A stretch of DNA of 45,566 bases from Herpetosiphonaceae bacterium. Lineage in GTDB: Bacteria > Chloroflexota > Chloroflexia > Chloroflexales > Kallotenuaceae. A model generated the notes under the pieces. It searched no databases. It saw only the letters and a program-made list of their open reading frames with translations, and had not been told where the DNA came from. Where the stretch lies: the NCBI GenBank assembly GCA_036374795.1, contig DASUTC010000143.1, forward strand, positions 1 to 45,566, read 5' to 3'. Position 1 is the stretch's first letter. Every line of letters begins with the position of its first letter. The translations under genes were made by a program, and so were the position numbers. Shown here in pieces: positions 26,067-33,800 of this stretch.

Positions 26067-26101
26067 CAGTGTACTCCCACACTGTGACAAGTTCTGTCAC
26101 A
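26067..26101. promoter_or_regulatory. Two overlapping inverted repeats before the WGR/MoxR operon
   Basis: CAGTGT (26067-26072) and ACACTG (26079-26084) flank six bases. Overlapping by two bases, TGTGACA (26083-26089) and TGTCACA (26095-26101) flank five. Both are perfect and lie 31-66 bp upstream of the start codon of the first gene, where a repressor or activator would act. They are the only marked symmetry I see in this promoter region. Confidence 0.5.
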
Positions 26102-26327
26102 AACAATGCCGCTCGATCCTGGCTATCACACGACCGCGCAACGCCTGATGATTGCCCATAAACCGCGCCGGAGCAGAGCGCAAACAAGCGGCTACAGCAG
26201 AACTGTAACCGCTGATCTTGTACCGCTGATCGAGGCTCGCTGCAAATCCCTTTCAGCGCCGCCGCACACCATCCATATTTCCTATCGATGGTCTTGCTAA
26301 ACGTGGACAATTCCGTGCTATCGGTAA

Positions 26328-26356
26328 GGTTAACCGTAAGGTAGGCCCTTTATACT
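26328..26356 (+). promoter_or_regulatory. Possible promoter with overlapping palindrome
   Basis: GGTTAACC (26328-26335, palindromic) lies 15 bases upstream of TATACT (26351-26356), a good -10 element. It would transcribe rightward toward the 16-residue ORF at 26495. The -35 match is poor. No gene is seen between 26102 and 26494. Confidence 0.3.
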
Positions 26357-26494
26357 CCTTAACATGGCAACATAACCACTAAACGGAGGTATCACCGGCA
26401 CGAACCAACATCAAGCGCTTTACTGATGATCGAAACGCTCACTCCACGATTTTCGTTTTCGCTTCGTCCTACTACAACATCGAGGAGGCACCAT

Positions 26495-26545
26495 ATGTAC
26501 CAACCAATGAACGCTGGTATCTATCGACTGACTGAGCGGGCCTAA
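26495..26545 (+). CDS. 16-residue ORF with a strong ribosome binding site
   Basis: The ORF reads MYQPMNAGIYRLTERA and then stops. GAGGAGG ends seven bases before the ATG, better than most genes of the window. It may be a leader peptide for the hairpin region that follows (26723-26785), or the stump of a longer gene: the +1 frame stays open for about 50 residues after the stop, but those residues resemble nothing I know. No homologue can be named. The ribosome binding site is the main reason for listing it. Confidence 0.35.
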   Translation: MYQPMNAGIYRLTERA

Positions 26546-26859
26546 GGTCTGCGGCCCAAATCTGGACGGTTCACCATCCCCAGGGCATTACCCACAACTG
26601 CTATCTCATCGAGCGAAAACACCACCGACGGTAGCCGCGCAATACGGACTACCCATACGGTACGCATTATCATCTTCATGCGGTTATTTGGAGGGGCGCG
26701 GCAGTAACATGCCAGGACGTTTGGCACCCGCACGGTGCTAGAACCGGGTGCCCTTCGGGCGTCGTATCCCGGCGTGGCACCCGGTGAATTATGCCCCAGC
26801 TCCAAAGCTCACCGCGTTGACAAGCTGCTCCGTGAGGCGATCGAAGCAACTCCTACCGA
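26546..26859. other. Non-coding region with three mutually exclusive hairpin arms
   Basis: GGCACCCG (26723-26730) can pair with CGGGTGCC (26745-26752), while ACCGGGTGCC (26743-26752) can instead pair with GGCACCCGGT (26776-26785), enclosing an inner CGGG/CCCG stem. The middle arm can only be in one stem at a time. This is the layout of an attenuator or switch, but also of REP-like elements; the core resembles copy G in the moxR gene. Nothing else is recognisable here; an open frame on the minus strand (26542-26805) has no support. Confidence 0.4.
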
Positions 26860-27147
26860 TCAGCCACCTTTGCCCAGGCCCGACGTTCCATCAGTGATCG
26901 AGCTATTCGTCCCACCGGCGAGATTATCGACGCCTGGTGCGCTGCTGCCAAGCTCATGAGCGCCAGCAGGACCCGACGGCTCGCTCTCGCCTTTGTTGGA
27001 AGCTTCGGGAGAAACATCCGCGAGCACCCCAGGAATCTGCGAAGTATCGCCCTCGCCGGTCGTCTCGGCACTGTCGCCGCTGATCCGCACGTTATCGTCG
27101 CTCCCGTAGCCGCCGACCATGTTTTCTCGCTCTGACCGATCGCTCAT
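26860..27147 (-). CDS. Acidic, Gly/Ser-rich, probably disordered small protein
   Basis: A 95-residue protein rich in Gly, Ser, Asp, Glu and Thr with almost no hydrophobic stretches, so it is probably disordered. Short phrases such as MVGGYGSDDN and VRISGDSAET recur in spirit along the chain. It has no signal peptide. GGGAAGGTGGG lies about nine bases before the ATG. I do not recognise a family. The composition is unlike shadow frames, which are Arg-rich here, so I consider it real but not certain. It lies between two regions of non-coding structure. Confidence 0.5.
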   Translation of the reverse strand: MSDRSERENMVGGYGSDDNVRISGDSAETTGEGDTSQIPGVLADVSPEASNKGESEPSGPAGAHELGSSAPGVDNLAGGTNSSITDGTSGLGKGG

Positions 27148-27429
27148 AGATTAGCCCACCTTCCCATCTTCTCAACCAGCACGCAACGCATGCGCTCGTC
27201 GCTGATCCACACGCCACACGAGCCTGGCGCTGCAAAACATATGCCAGCGACCACGATCCTCTCTACCGTATCCATCGCCGCTTCGCACGTCCACATCAGT
27301 GGCCGAGGTCGTTGCGGCGGGCCGCTGGATAGTACAAAAACGTAATTATCGCGATACCGGGAACCTGCGTGGTACTCAGGACCATGGTCCCATAGTCGGA
27401 CGTGGTAGGCAGGAGTATCGTAGAGGCAT
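27148..27429. other. Gap without a recognisable gene
   Basis: No supported ORF is seen. A 12-bp palindrome GGACCATGGTCC lies near 27380. The stretch could encode a rightward non-coding transcript that ends at the hairpin 27430-27493. Confidence 0.3.
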
Positions 27430-27493
27430 CCGTTACAGCATGATACTCGACCAACTGGGGGGTGGGCCGAGCATCACACTGTAACGGTTTTTT
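27430..27493 (+). terminator. Two-part stem-loop followed by six T
   Basis: CCGTTACAG (27430-27438) pairs with CTGTAACGG (27479-27487); inside it GATACTCG (27442-27449) pairs with CGAGCATC (27468-27475) with one mismatch, and TTTTTT follows at 27488-27493. This is a good intrinsic terminator for rightward transcription, although no rightward gene precedes it. On the minus strand the inner mismatch becomes a G-U pair and the hairpin sits 41 bp after the stop of the regulator gene, so it may serve both directions. Confidence 0.55.
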
Positions 27494-27528
27494 CATGCAT
27501 CACCCCGATCAGACCTGGGCCGGGTACC

Positions 27529-28659
27529 TCAAAAGCCAATCTGATCGATCCTGAACTGCTCGCTGATGCGCATCGGCAGCTCTTTGATGCAGTTGTACAC
27601 ACGAGTATCTTCATACAGCCCTTGCTCCACAAAATGCCGTACGATCTCGCGGCGCTCCCAGCCCTCCAAGAACAGACCAAGCACCTCGCTATGCAGCGGA
27701 TAGCGCGCCTGCCACTCCTCGGCGATCGTCTCCAGCCGCCCACGCGCCGCGCGCGGCCCGCCAAGCGCCCGAAGCAGATGCTTGATATACTCCGCGCTGG
27801 CGACCGATGCGATCGTCGCCTCGCGCACCGCTTTCTGGTTAGCCGTCGGAAACCGCGTGAGCCAGCCGAGCACCAGGGTAATATCCTCCGCTGTCCACAT
27901 ATCGATATGAGCGGCTCGAACCGCCTGCAACACACGGCCCGCAACCGTCTGCAACACCCCAAAAACCCGCGTATACTCGGCACAGGCATCGCCGGAGGGC
28001 ACGGGCGCTGGACGCTGCACCAGCTCATACAGCATCCCAAGCGACTCATCCGACAGCGGAGCGGCCACCACATGATGGCACCCGCCAACCAGCGCTTCTG
28101 TCTCGCTCTCCGTCTCAGGTTGGGTGGCGAGGCCAACCAGCCAGGTGGCGCGCATCTCATGCGCCTGCATATGACGGGTAAAGATTGCGGCTAAGAGCGA
28201 GCCCGGCAGTTCGGGAAATCCGGGCTCGGTGCCCAGCACATCCAGCAAAATGAGCGATGGAGGCGTGCGTCGGGGTGCCGTGAGCAGTTGGAGCGCCTCG
28301 GCGTATCCGTCGAGCAGCGAATAGGCGGTCCTCACCTTAAAGCCAATCTCCACCAGCCTGCGACGCTGGCGGAGAATCGTTGAGCCGTGAGCGGCGATCA
28401 GCAGCGCGGTAGGCCGCTGCACACGGTGCCGCGAGGGTTGGTGAGACGCCTGGGGATCATCCGGCATCGTGTACGGAGCGTAACGCTCTTGAATGAGAGG
28501 GCGTCCCGCAGTGAACACGATCACAGCAAACCCTGCGCAGATCGACACTTCTACCTGAACATCCGCAACAGAGCGCAAAGCTTCTACCTGGACATCCACA
28601 ACAGAGCGCAAAGCTTCCGTAGAGGGGGCGATCGCAGTGGCGAGTTCTGTGCAATACAT
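27529..28659 (-). CDS. Pseudo-receiver protein, possible regulator
   Basis: Up to 376 residues. A receiver-like fold begins after residue about 84 (ALLIAAHGSTILRQRRRLVE, then SLILLDVLGTEPGF, and VVAAPLSD): it keeps one Asp at the usual phospho-acceptor place but lacks the N-terminal acidic pair, which suggests a non-phosphorylated receiver. The C-terminal end (LFLEGWERREIVRHFVEQGL, then VYNCIKELP) looks like a helical DNA-binding or interaction motif. The start is uncertain: ATG 28659 has AAGGTG upstream but gives an N-terminus built on a 33-bp tandem repeat; ATG 28467 gives a neater protein but has no ribosome binding site. No kinase is adjacent. Confidence 0.75.
   Translation of the reverse strand: MYCTELATAIAPSTEALRSVVDVQVEALRSVADVQVEVSICAGFAVIVFTAGRPLIQERYAPYTMPDDPQASHQPSRHRVQRPTALLIAAHGSTILRQRRRLVEIGFKVRTAYSLLDGYAEALQLLTAPRRTPPSLILLDVLGTEPGFPELPGSLLAAIFTRHMQAHEMRATWLVGLATQPETESETEALVGGCHHVVAAPLSDESLGMLYELVQRPAPVPSGDACAEYTRVFGVLQTVAGRVLQAVRAAHIDMWTAEDITLVLGWLTRFPTANQKAVREATIASVASAEYIKHLLRALGGPRAARGRLETIAEEWQARYPLHSEVLGLFLEGWERREIVRHFVEQGLYEDTRVYNCIKELPMRISEQFRIDQIGF
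28548..28613. repeat. 33-bp tandem duplication
   Basis: Two units, 28548-28580 and 28581-28613, differ at two positions, and the first four bases of a third unit (CTTC) follow. The length is a multiple of three, so the duplication leaves the minus-strand frame open and gives an 11-residue repeat (EALRSVVDVQV type) near the N-terminus of the regulator. Confidence 0.8.
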
Positions 28660-29004
28660 AGCTACGATACACCTTGCTGATCGATGCTCCCTGGGTGGGG
28701 GCAGGCCCCTGGAACATCACACCTACTCCGGGCCGTCAGTCGAACATCCGGCGCGGGCAGCACAGCGCCTAGCGATGAAATTTCGAGCACGCCACGCGAT
28801 GTTGCTGCTGCCTGCTGCCGCCATATCGGTTGAGCATATAAAACTATCAGCGAGAATTACTACAAGCTATCAGAGAATGCCTGGCTTGACAAGGGGCCAA
28901 TCCGAACTAATTTTCTAAAAATTCACCCCTCGTCGGCACGATTCGATCATCTGCGGAGCGCCTGTGAGCACTGCATGCCGCGACAATTCCCGCTCTCACG
29001 CATA
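28660..29004. other. Gap without a recognisable gene
   Basis: I see no supported ORF or RNA gene. The stretch from 28830 is AT-richer than its surroundings and may hold promoters. Confidence 0.4.
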
Positions 29005-29035
29005 ACGTGGGGCAGGTGAGATGCCTGCCCCACGT
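29005..29035. terminator. 12-bp perfect hairpin after the radC-like pseudogene
   Basis: ACGTGGGGCAGG (29005-29016) and CCTGCCCCACGT (29024-29035) pair perfectly around a 7-base loop, five bases beyond the stop codon of the minus-strand radC-like gene. No T-run follows on either strand. Confidence 0.55.
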
Positions 29036-29039
29036 GCGA

Positions 29040-29607
29040 TTATGTCTTCCAGGTAGCGAATTTCTGGGGGAATTTCTCGCGGAGACTCACCCAATGCCCG
29101 CGCCCGATGATCAGGTGATCGAGCACTTCCACGTCAAGGAGCTTACCCACGATCACAGCCTGCCGCGTGACCAGCAGATCGCCGGAGGGGTGATTGTGGA
29201 CGAGGATGATCGCCGCGCTGTTGCGCCGGAATGCCTCGCGGAAGAGTTCGATCGTGCGGGACTCCACCGCGCTAAGCTGGCCCTGATACACGGTGTGGAT
29301 CGTCTGGACGCGCTTGAGGATATCCAGGCAGATCACCCGAAGCTGCTCCTGCTGAAGATGGCTCATCTCCGCCATCAGCAGCGCGGCCCCATCCGCCGGG
29401 CATGTCACCCGCCCGGCGGGCAGCGGACGCAGCACAGCGCTCAGCACCCTGATCATGGCCCGCACCTCAGGCGGCGGCGCGTCCGTCAGCAGCGCGGCCC
29501 GCAGAGAATCGCCAGTGTGCGCGGCAAGCGTACGCAGCGCGCACGTCGAGGTAGGGAGCGATTGCGTCGCGCAAGATCTGCTCCTGTGAGCGTTTGCGGC
29601 GCTTCAT
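29040..29607 (-). pseudogene. RadC-like JAB-domain gene, frameshifted and with a damaged metal site
   Basis: The C-terminal 141 residues read as a RadC/JAB protein (LQQEQLRVICLDILKRVQ, FREAFRRNSAAIILVHNHPS, LLDVEVLDHLIIGRGHWVSL). Upstream, an ATG at 29607 opens a typical RadC-like beginning (MKRRKRSQEQILRDAIAPYL), but near 29541 the frame is lost; the continuation LRTLAAHTGDSLRAALL is found in the neighbouring frame and joins the main ORF. In addition, HNHPSGD runs straight into LLVTRQ, so the roughly ten residues between that hold the Ser and Asp of the JAMM zinc site are deleted. Two independent lesions make a pseudogene most likely. Intact members have no proven role in DNA repair. Confidence 0.8.
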
Positions 29608-29627
29608 CGCGACACCTCACAGGAAGA

Positions 29628-29700
29628 ACACGGAACACAGGCGAGAATCAAGAGCTGAGAGTGGGAAACAGAGATCTCGAAGTGGGGAACCGATCCGGCG
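29628..29700. repeat. Intergenic word repeat, copy F
   Basis: GGAAGAACACGGAACACAGGCGAGAATC is followed by GAGTGGGAAACAG, GAGATCTCGAAGTGG and GGGAACC words, similar to the other copies but more degenerate. It lies upstream of the radC-like pseudogene. Confidence 0.4.
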
Positions 29701-30511
29701 GGCGTGGGAAAACAAGCCGCGCATGGTACAATCAGCGATACGGCCATGAAAGAGACTTCCTTTCTTGGTCTGAGGTTCGTCCCAGGTGGGTAATAGCACC
29801 GGGGGCGAACCGCTCTTTAAGTTGTGCGCCGATTATATACCGTCGTACGCCGATTTGTCTAGCGCGCAAATCGCCCGAATCGCCGCGCGGATGGCCCGAT
29901 CGTCCACGCTGCGACTGCTCAAAAGAGGCGGAAAAGAGGCGGATTTTTGCGTTACTCATCCTCCGTTTGGGCGGCCAATTCCACATCCCGTCAGGTTGAA
30001 GCACGAGCCGGGCCGCGCGCAGGGGCATATGACGTACGCCCTCGATTTGCGATTGACATCAATCGCCTGGAGGAGTTGATAATGCCAGTATCTAACGCGG
30101 AGTGGACATGCGCGCTACGGAACGTTATTATGTAGCCATGCACGGCATCGACAGCATGCGCAGGCGCGCATAGATCAGCGGCAGCGAAGGCCATGCGAGA
30201 GAGATAAACGGGTGCAGCGCGCGCATGCCCAACCACACAGCAGCAGATTAGCAGGTACCACGTAGCGGAGCCTGCGCGCAGAGACGCTGCCAGAAGGGTG
30301 AGTGGTGAGAGCGCAGAGTGCTTATCGCACCTGCGACAGATCACGAACCAGACAAAGCGAAAAAGAGACAGAAGGTGATCACCATCGCCATGAGATGCCT
30401 ATGGCTAGGCGGCGATGTCCAACGGAAAGTCAGGCGACTTGAGTGGATCCAGCAACCGTTTCTCAGGCAGATGGCGAACCGCCTGGTTGTCAGCTAGCCC
30501 CGGCCCCGCGT
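29701..30511. other. Long gene-poor stretch
   Basis: Apart from the short ORF at 30082, no frame has a convincing start or familiar sequence. The base composition changes along it and ORFs on the two strands contradict each other, as expected for decayed sequence. Confidence 0.4.
30082..30135 (+). CDS. 17-residue ORF with a strong ribosome binding site
   Basis: MPVSNAEWTCALRNVIM is preceded by GGAGGAG at good spacing and followed by TAG. Like the ORF at 26495 it could be a leader peptide, a truncated gene or chance. No downstream gene on the same strand is near, so a leader role has no obvious partner. Confidence 0.25.
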   Translation: MPVSNAEWTCALRNVIM

Positions 30512-30775
30512 TTAACCGATAGCATCCCAGTAGGGCGGTACTGATGCGACCGACGTTGTTCCGATCCGATCCCAGTAGGGAGGCACTGATACCACGGAAG
30601 CTGCCTCGATCCCATCCCAATACGGCGGTACTGATGCGGCGGAAGCTGCCTCGATCCCATCCCAATACGGCGGTACTGATGCGGCGGAAGAAAGCCCGAC
30701 AAGATGGACCATCCCGAGTGGACCGGCTACGATCGCCAGCGTGGACAACAGATGACGTCGCATGAGTCGTTTCAC
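30512..30775 (-). CDS. Small secreted protein of tandem SVPPYWD repeats
   Basis: An 87-residue protein. The GTG start at 30775 has AGGAG seven bases upstream. Residues 1-31 are a signal peptide: basic MKRLMRRH, a hydrophobic core, and SSA-A as cleavage site. Everything after is repeat: units of 15 residues start at Ser33, Ser48, Ser63 and Ser78 (the last is cut short by the stop), each beginning SVPPYWD followed by GIEAASAA, GIEAASVV, RIGTTSVA and AIG. The small-residue ends (ASA-A, ASV-V, TSV-A) resemble the signal-peptidase site itself, so each unit might be released as a short peptide. No family is recognised. It is divergent from the membrane hybrid kinase at 30860, 84 bp away. Peptide precursor, signal or surface-coat roles are all guesses. 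Confidence 0.7.
   Translation of the reverse strand: MKRLMRRHLLSTLAIVAGPLGMVHLVGLSSAASVPPYWDGIEAASAASVPPYWDGIEAASVVSVPPYWDRIGTTSVASVPPYWDAIG
30515..30679. repeat. 45-bp tandem repeat, 3.7 units
   Basis: The DNA that encodes the SVPPYWD units. The two units nearest the gene start are almost identical at the base level, the other two have diverged, which points to recent unit duplication. Because 45 is a multiple of three, all three minus-strand frames stay open, but only one has a start, a ribosome binding site and a signal peptide. Confidence 0.9.
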
Positions 30776-30859
30776 GAGAGTCTCCTACAGCACTAGAGAA
30801 TCCTGATAATTAATCATTAGAATAGCATATACAGCGAACGATCTCAATAGGAGTCTAAC
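30776..30859. promoter_or_regulatory. Divergent promoter region between repeat peptide and hybrid kinase
   Basis: This 84-bp AT-rich gap must hold promoters for both genes. It contains the near-palindrome TGATAATTAATCA (30804-30816) at its centre, suitable for shared control, and AATAGGAG before the kinase ATG. Exact -35/-10 pairs cannot be chosen safely. Confidence 0.4.
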
Positions 30860-33800
30860 ATGGATAATCTCTCACCAACACTCCGTTGGTATCTCGCCAT
30901 CGTCTACACCTGTGGCTCTATTGTTACAGGCATTTCGTTCTATCTGAACCCGACGCTATCGGGTGACAACAGCGCATTTTGGGTGTTCATGGGATTGATT
31001 GTTGCCGTGAACAGCGTCCCCGCCAGATACACCTTCACGAAGACGATGCTCATAACCACGACAGTAGACGTGGCCGCAGCCTGGGTTCTATCACCAATTC
31101 ATGTTATTCTCATCATATTTGTGGGGCATATTGTTCACGCACGGGGCAGAAAAGCATGGTATAAAGTTTTTTTTAATATCGCTGCTCATACTATCAGCAT
31201 CGGCACAACTGCTTTCATATTTTCGTACATTATCAAAAGCCCGACTCCTATATCTCCAATCAACGCCATCATCATTTTAATCACCTGTACACTTTATATT
31301 ACTTCTAGTGTATTCTTTTTGAGTACTGTTTCTGCTCTCTCGGATTCCGAAACGCCTCATACCTTTGATAAGTTCAAATATCATGTTTTAGATTCATTCT
31401 CCTACATTGACATCGTTCTTTTCGTTTATGGCGTCGTCCTGGGTAATCTCTGGTTTATGAGCCCGTTTCTGTTCGCCTTCGGTGTCTTGGCGGTCTTTGC
31501 CATGCAGTGGGCGCTGCGGCTCAACACCGATCTGATCAAGCTGTCGGAGAAACAGCAGCACGTACAGGAGGCGATGACCAGCCTGCTGGTTGCGGAGGAT
31601 GTGTCGCAGCAGCTTAATCTTCTGCTACGGCAACTTACCGACGTATTTGCCATTGAGCGGGTACGCATTGTGCTCTTTGGCATCAACGCCGACGACGAGC
31701 CGCTGATCGTCACATCGCCGACAGCGGTGGATCTGGAACAGATCTGCACCAAGACCGATCTCTTACGTCAACTTAACACCGAGCACGAAATGCGGCGCAT
31801 CGATCGCGATCCGGCCTACGCGGCCTACTGCACGATGCCGACGTTCCTGGTGCCGCTCGCGACCTCCAACGAGGTCATCGGCGCGATGCTCTTCGCCATG
31901 CCGAGAACCGCCCTTGAGACGATCGAGTCGCGGCTGCTGATCACCTACACGACACAGGCGGCACTGGCCGTCGTGCAATCGCAGCTGATTGATCGTATCC
32001 AGGCGTCGCAAGAGCAACTGGTTCGCTCCGAGCGGCTGGCGGCGGTCGGCACGCTCGCGGCGAGCCTGGCCCACGAGTTCAACAATATTCTGGCGATCAT
32101 CAGCAGCACCGCCGAGCTAGCGGCGATGAAGCCGGAGTGCGAGACGCATCGCAAGTCGCTCAGCCTGATCGGGATGACCGCCAAGCGCGGCGGCAGCATC
32201 ACGCGCGGCCTGCTGACGTTTACGCGCCAGATCGAGCCGTACCGCGAGCTTGCTAACCTTCACGATGCGATCGAGCCTGTGCTGGCGATGCTCAAAACGC
32301 GCTTCCGAGATACCAAGGTGCATGTCGTGCGCGACTTCGGCACGGTGCCGCCGCTGGTCTGCGACATCGGCCTGCTGTCGCAAGTGGTGCTCAATCTGGT
32401 GACAAACGCGCTCGACGCGATGTATCCTACCGGCGGCACGCTCACGATCAAGCTGTGGGCAGAGGACAACACGATTAAGCTGCGCATCTCCGACACCGGC
32501 ACAGGCATACCCGACGAGATTCGCTCCACGCTCTTCGAGCCGTTCACCACCTCCAAGCAGCACGCCGAGGAGGGTATTCTAGGCGGCAATGGGCTGGGAC
32601 TGGCGATCACGCATGGCATTGTCACCAGCCACGACGGCACGATCGATGTCGATTCGACCCCAGGGCAGGGTACGGCGATCACCGTGACTCTGCCAGCCTC
32701 CAAGTCGGAACTGCCAGAGAGCGTTCAAGTGCTACCGGTGCCGGGGCTGGAGCGGCTGCGGGTGATGGTCGTCGATGACGAGCCGCTGATCGCGATGGCG
32801 CTGGCGCAGATCGTCGAGATGGAAAATCATCACGTTACCTGGCTGAGCGATCCTGAGCTGGCGCTGGTGCATATCAGCCAGGCACCGCCGGATATTCTGA
32901 TGGCCGATATGCACATGCCCCGGCTGGACGGTCTGACGCTGATTCAGTTTGCCAAAGAGTTCGCGCCCGCCATGCAGCAGATCGTGGTGACGGGACAGAT
33001 TCAGGCGCACCAGCGGAGCGAGGTCCGCACGCTGGGTGTAGAGGTCGTGCATAAGCCCTTCTCGGTGGCTGATATTCGCGCCGCGCTCGGCAGAGCGGCG
33101 CTGGCGCTGGGTGCGGGCGAGAGCCACGCCGCGCCAGTCCATCCGGGCCGCAGCGAAGAGCTAGAGATCGCCCCAACGATCAGCCAGCAGGAGCTTAACC
33201 CCGCGATCCGCAGCACGGTACGGCATCAACTCATGAATCATGTCACGGCGCTTGAGGGGCTGGTGCCGATCCTTCAGCAGACGCTGTATGGGCAGCCCGC
33301 AGCACCAAGCTCGCTCGACGGCCCGACGCTGCTGCGGCACATGGCGCGTGTTGTGGGCGCGCTAGGCGTGGTGGTGCGCGCCCAGCGGCTCCTCTACCTC
33401 TCCGACCACGATAACAAGCCGATCGTGCTGCCGGTCGCGCCCGTGACGCTCTACCACCAGTTGATCGAGGCCAAAAACCGGGTAAGCGCCGGATTTCTCC
33501 CGCACGAGCAGATCACGATCGAGGTGGATTGCCCGCCGGACCTTGAGATCGACGGCAACGCGATGAGCCTGCTGACCGCGATCACCGCCGCGATCTACAA
33601 CGCCGCTGAGGCGATAGCGCGCCATGCCAGCGGCGACGAGCAGAACATCACCGTGTCCGCTCATGATCAGGGCGAGATCGTGGCGCTACGCGTCGCAGAC
33701 ACAGGGCCAGGCTTTGCACCGCAACTGCTGGAGCAGATCGCCGCTACGATCGATCAGGGGCAGGGCGAGCAGTTTATCGGGTCGCTCCAGCCACGGCACG

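Noticed and set aside
26083-26101. CRP/FNR binding site
   Set aside because: The half-sites TGTGA/TCACA are 9 bases apart instead of 6.
26542-26805. 87-residue minus-strand ORF
   Set aside because: No ribosome binding site, crosses the three-arm hairpin region and resembles no family.
29007-29999. 330-residue plus-strand ORF across the radC region
   Set aside because: It is antisense to clear RadC/JAB coding sequence and runs into non-coding repeat.
30515-30679. CRISPR array
   Set aside because: The units are contiguous 45-bp coding repeats without unique spacers, and no cas genes are present.
30405-30702. Open frames in the two other minus-strand phases of the 45-bp repeat
   Set aside because: They stay open only because the unit length is a multiple of three; they lack start signals and a signal peptide.
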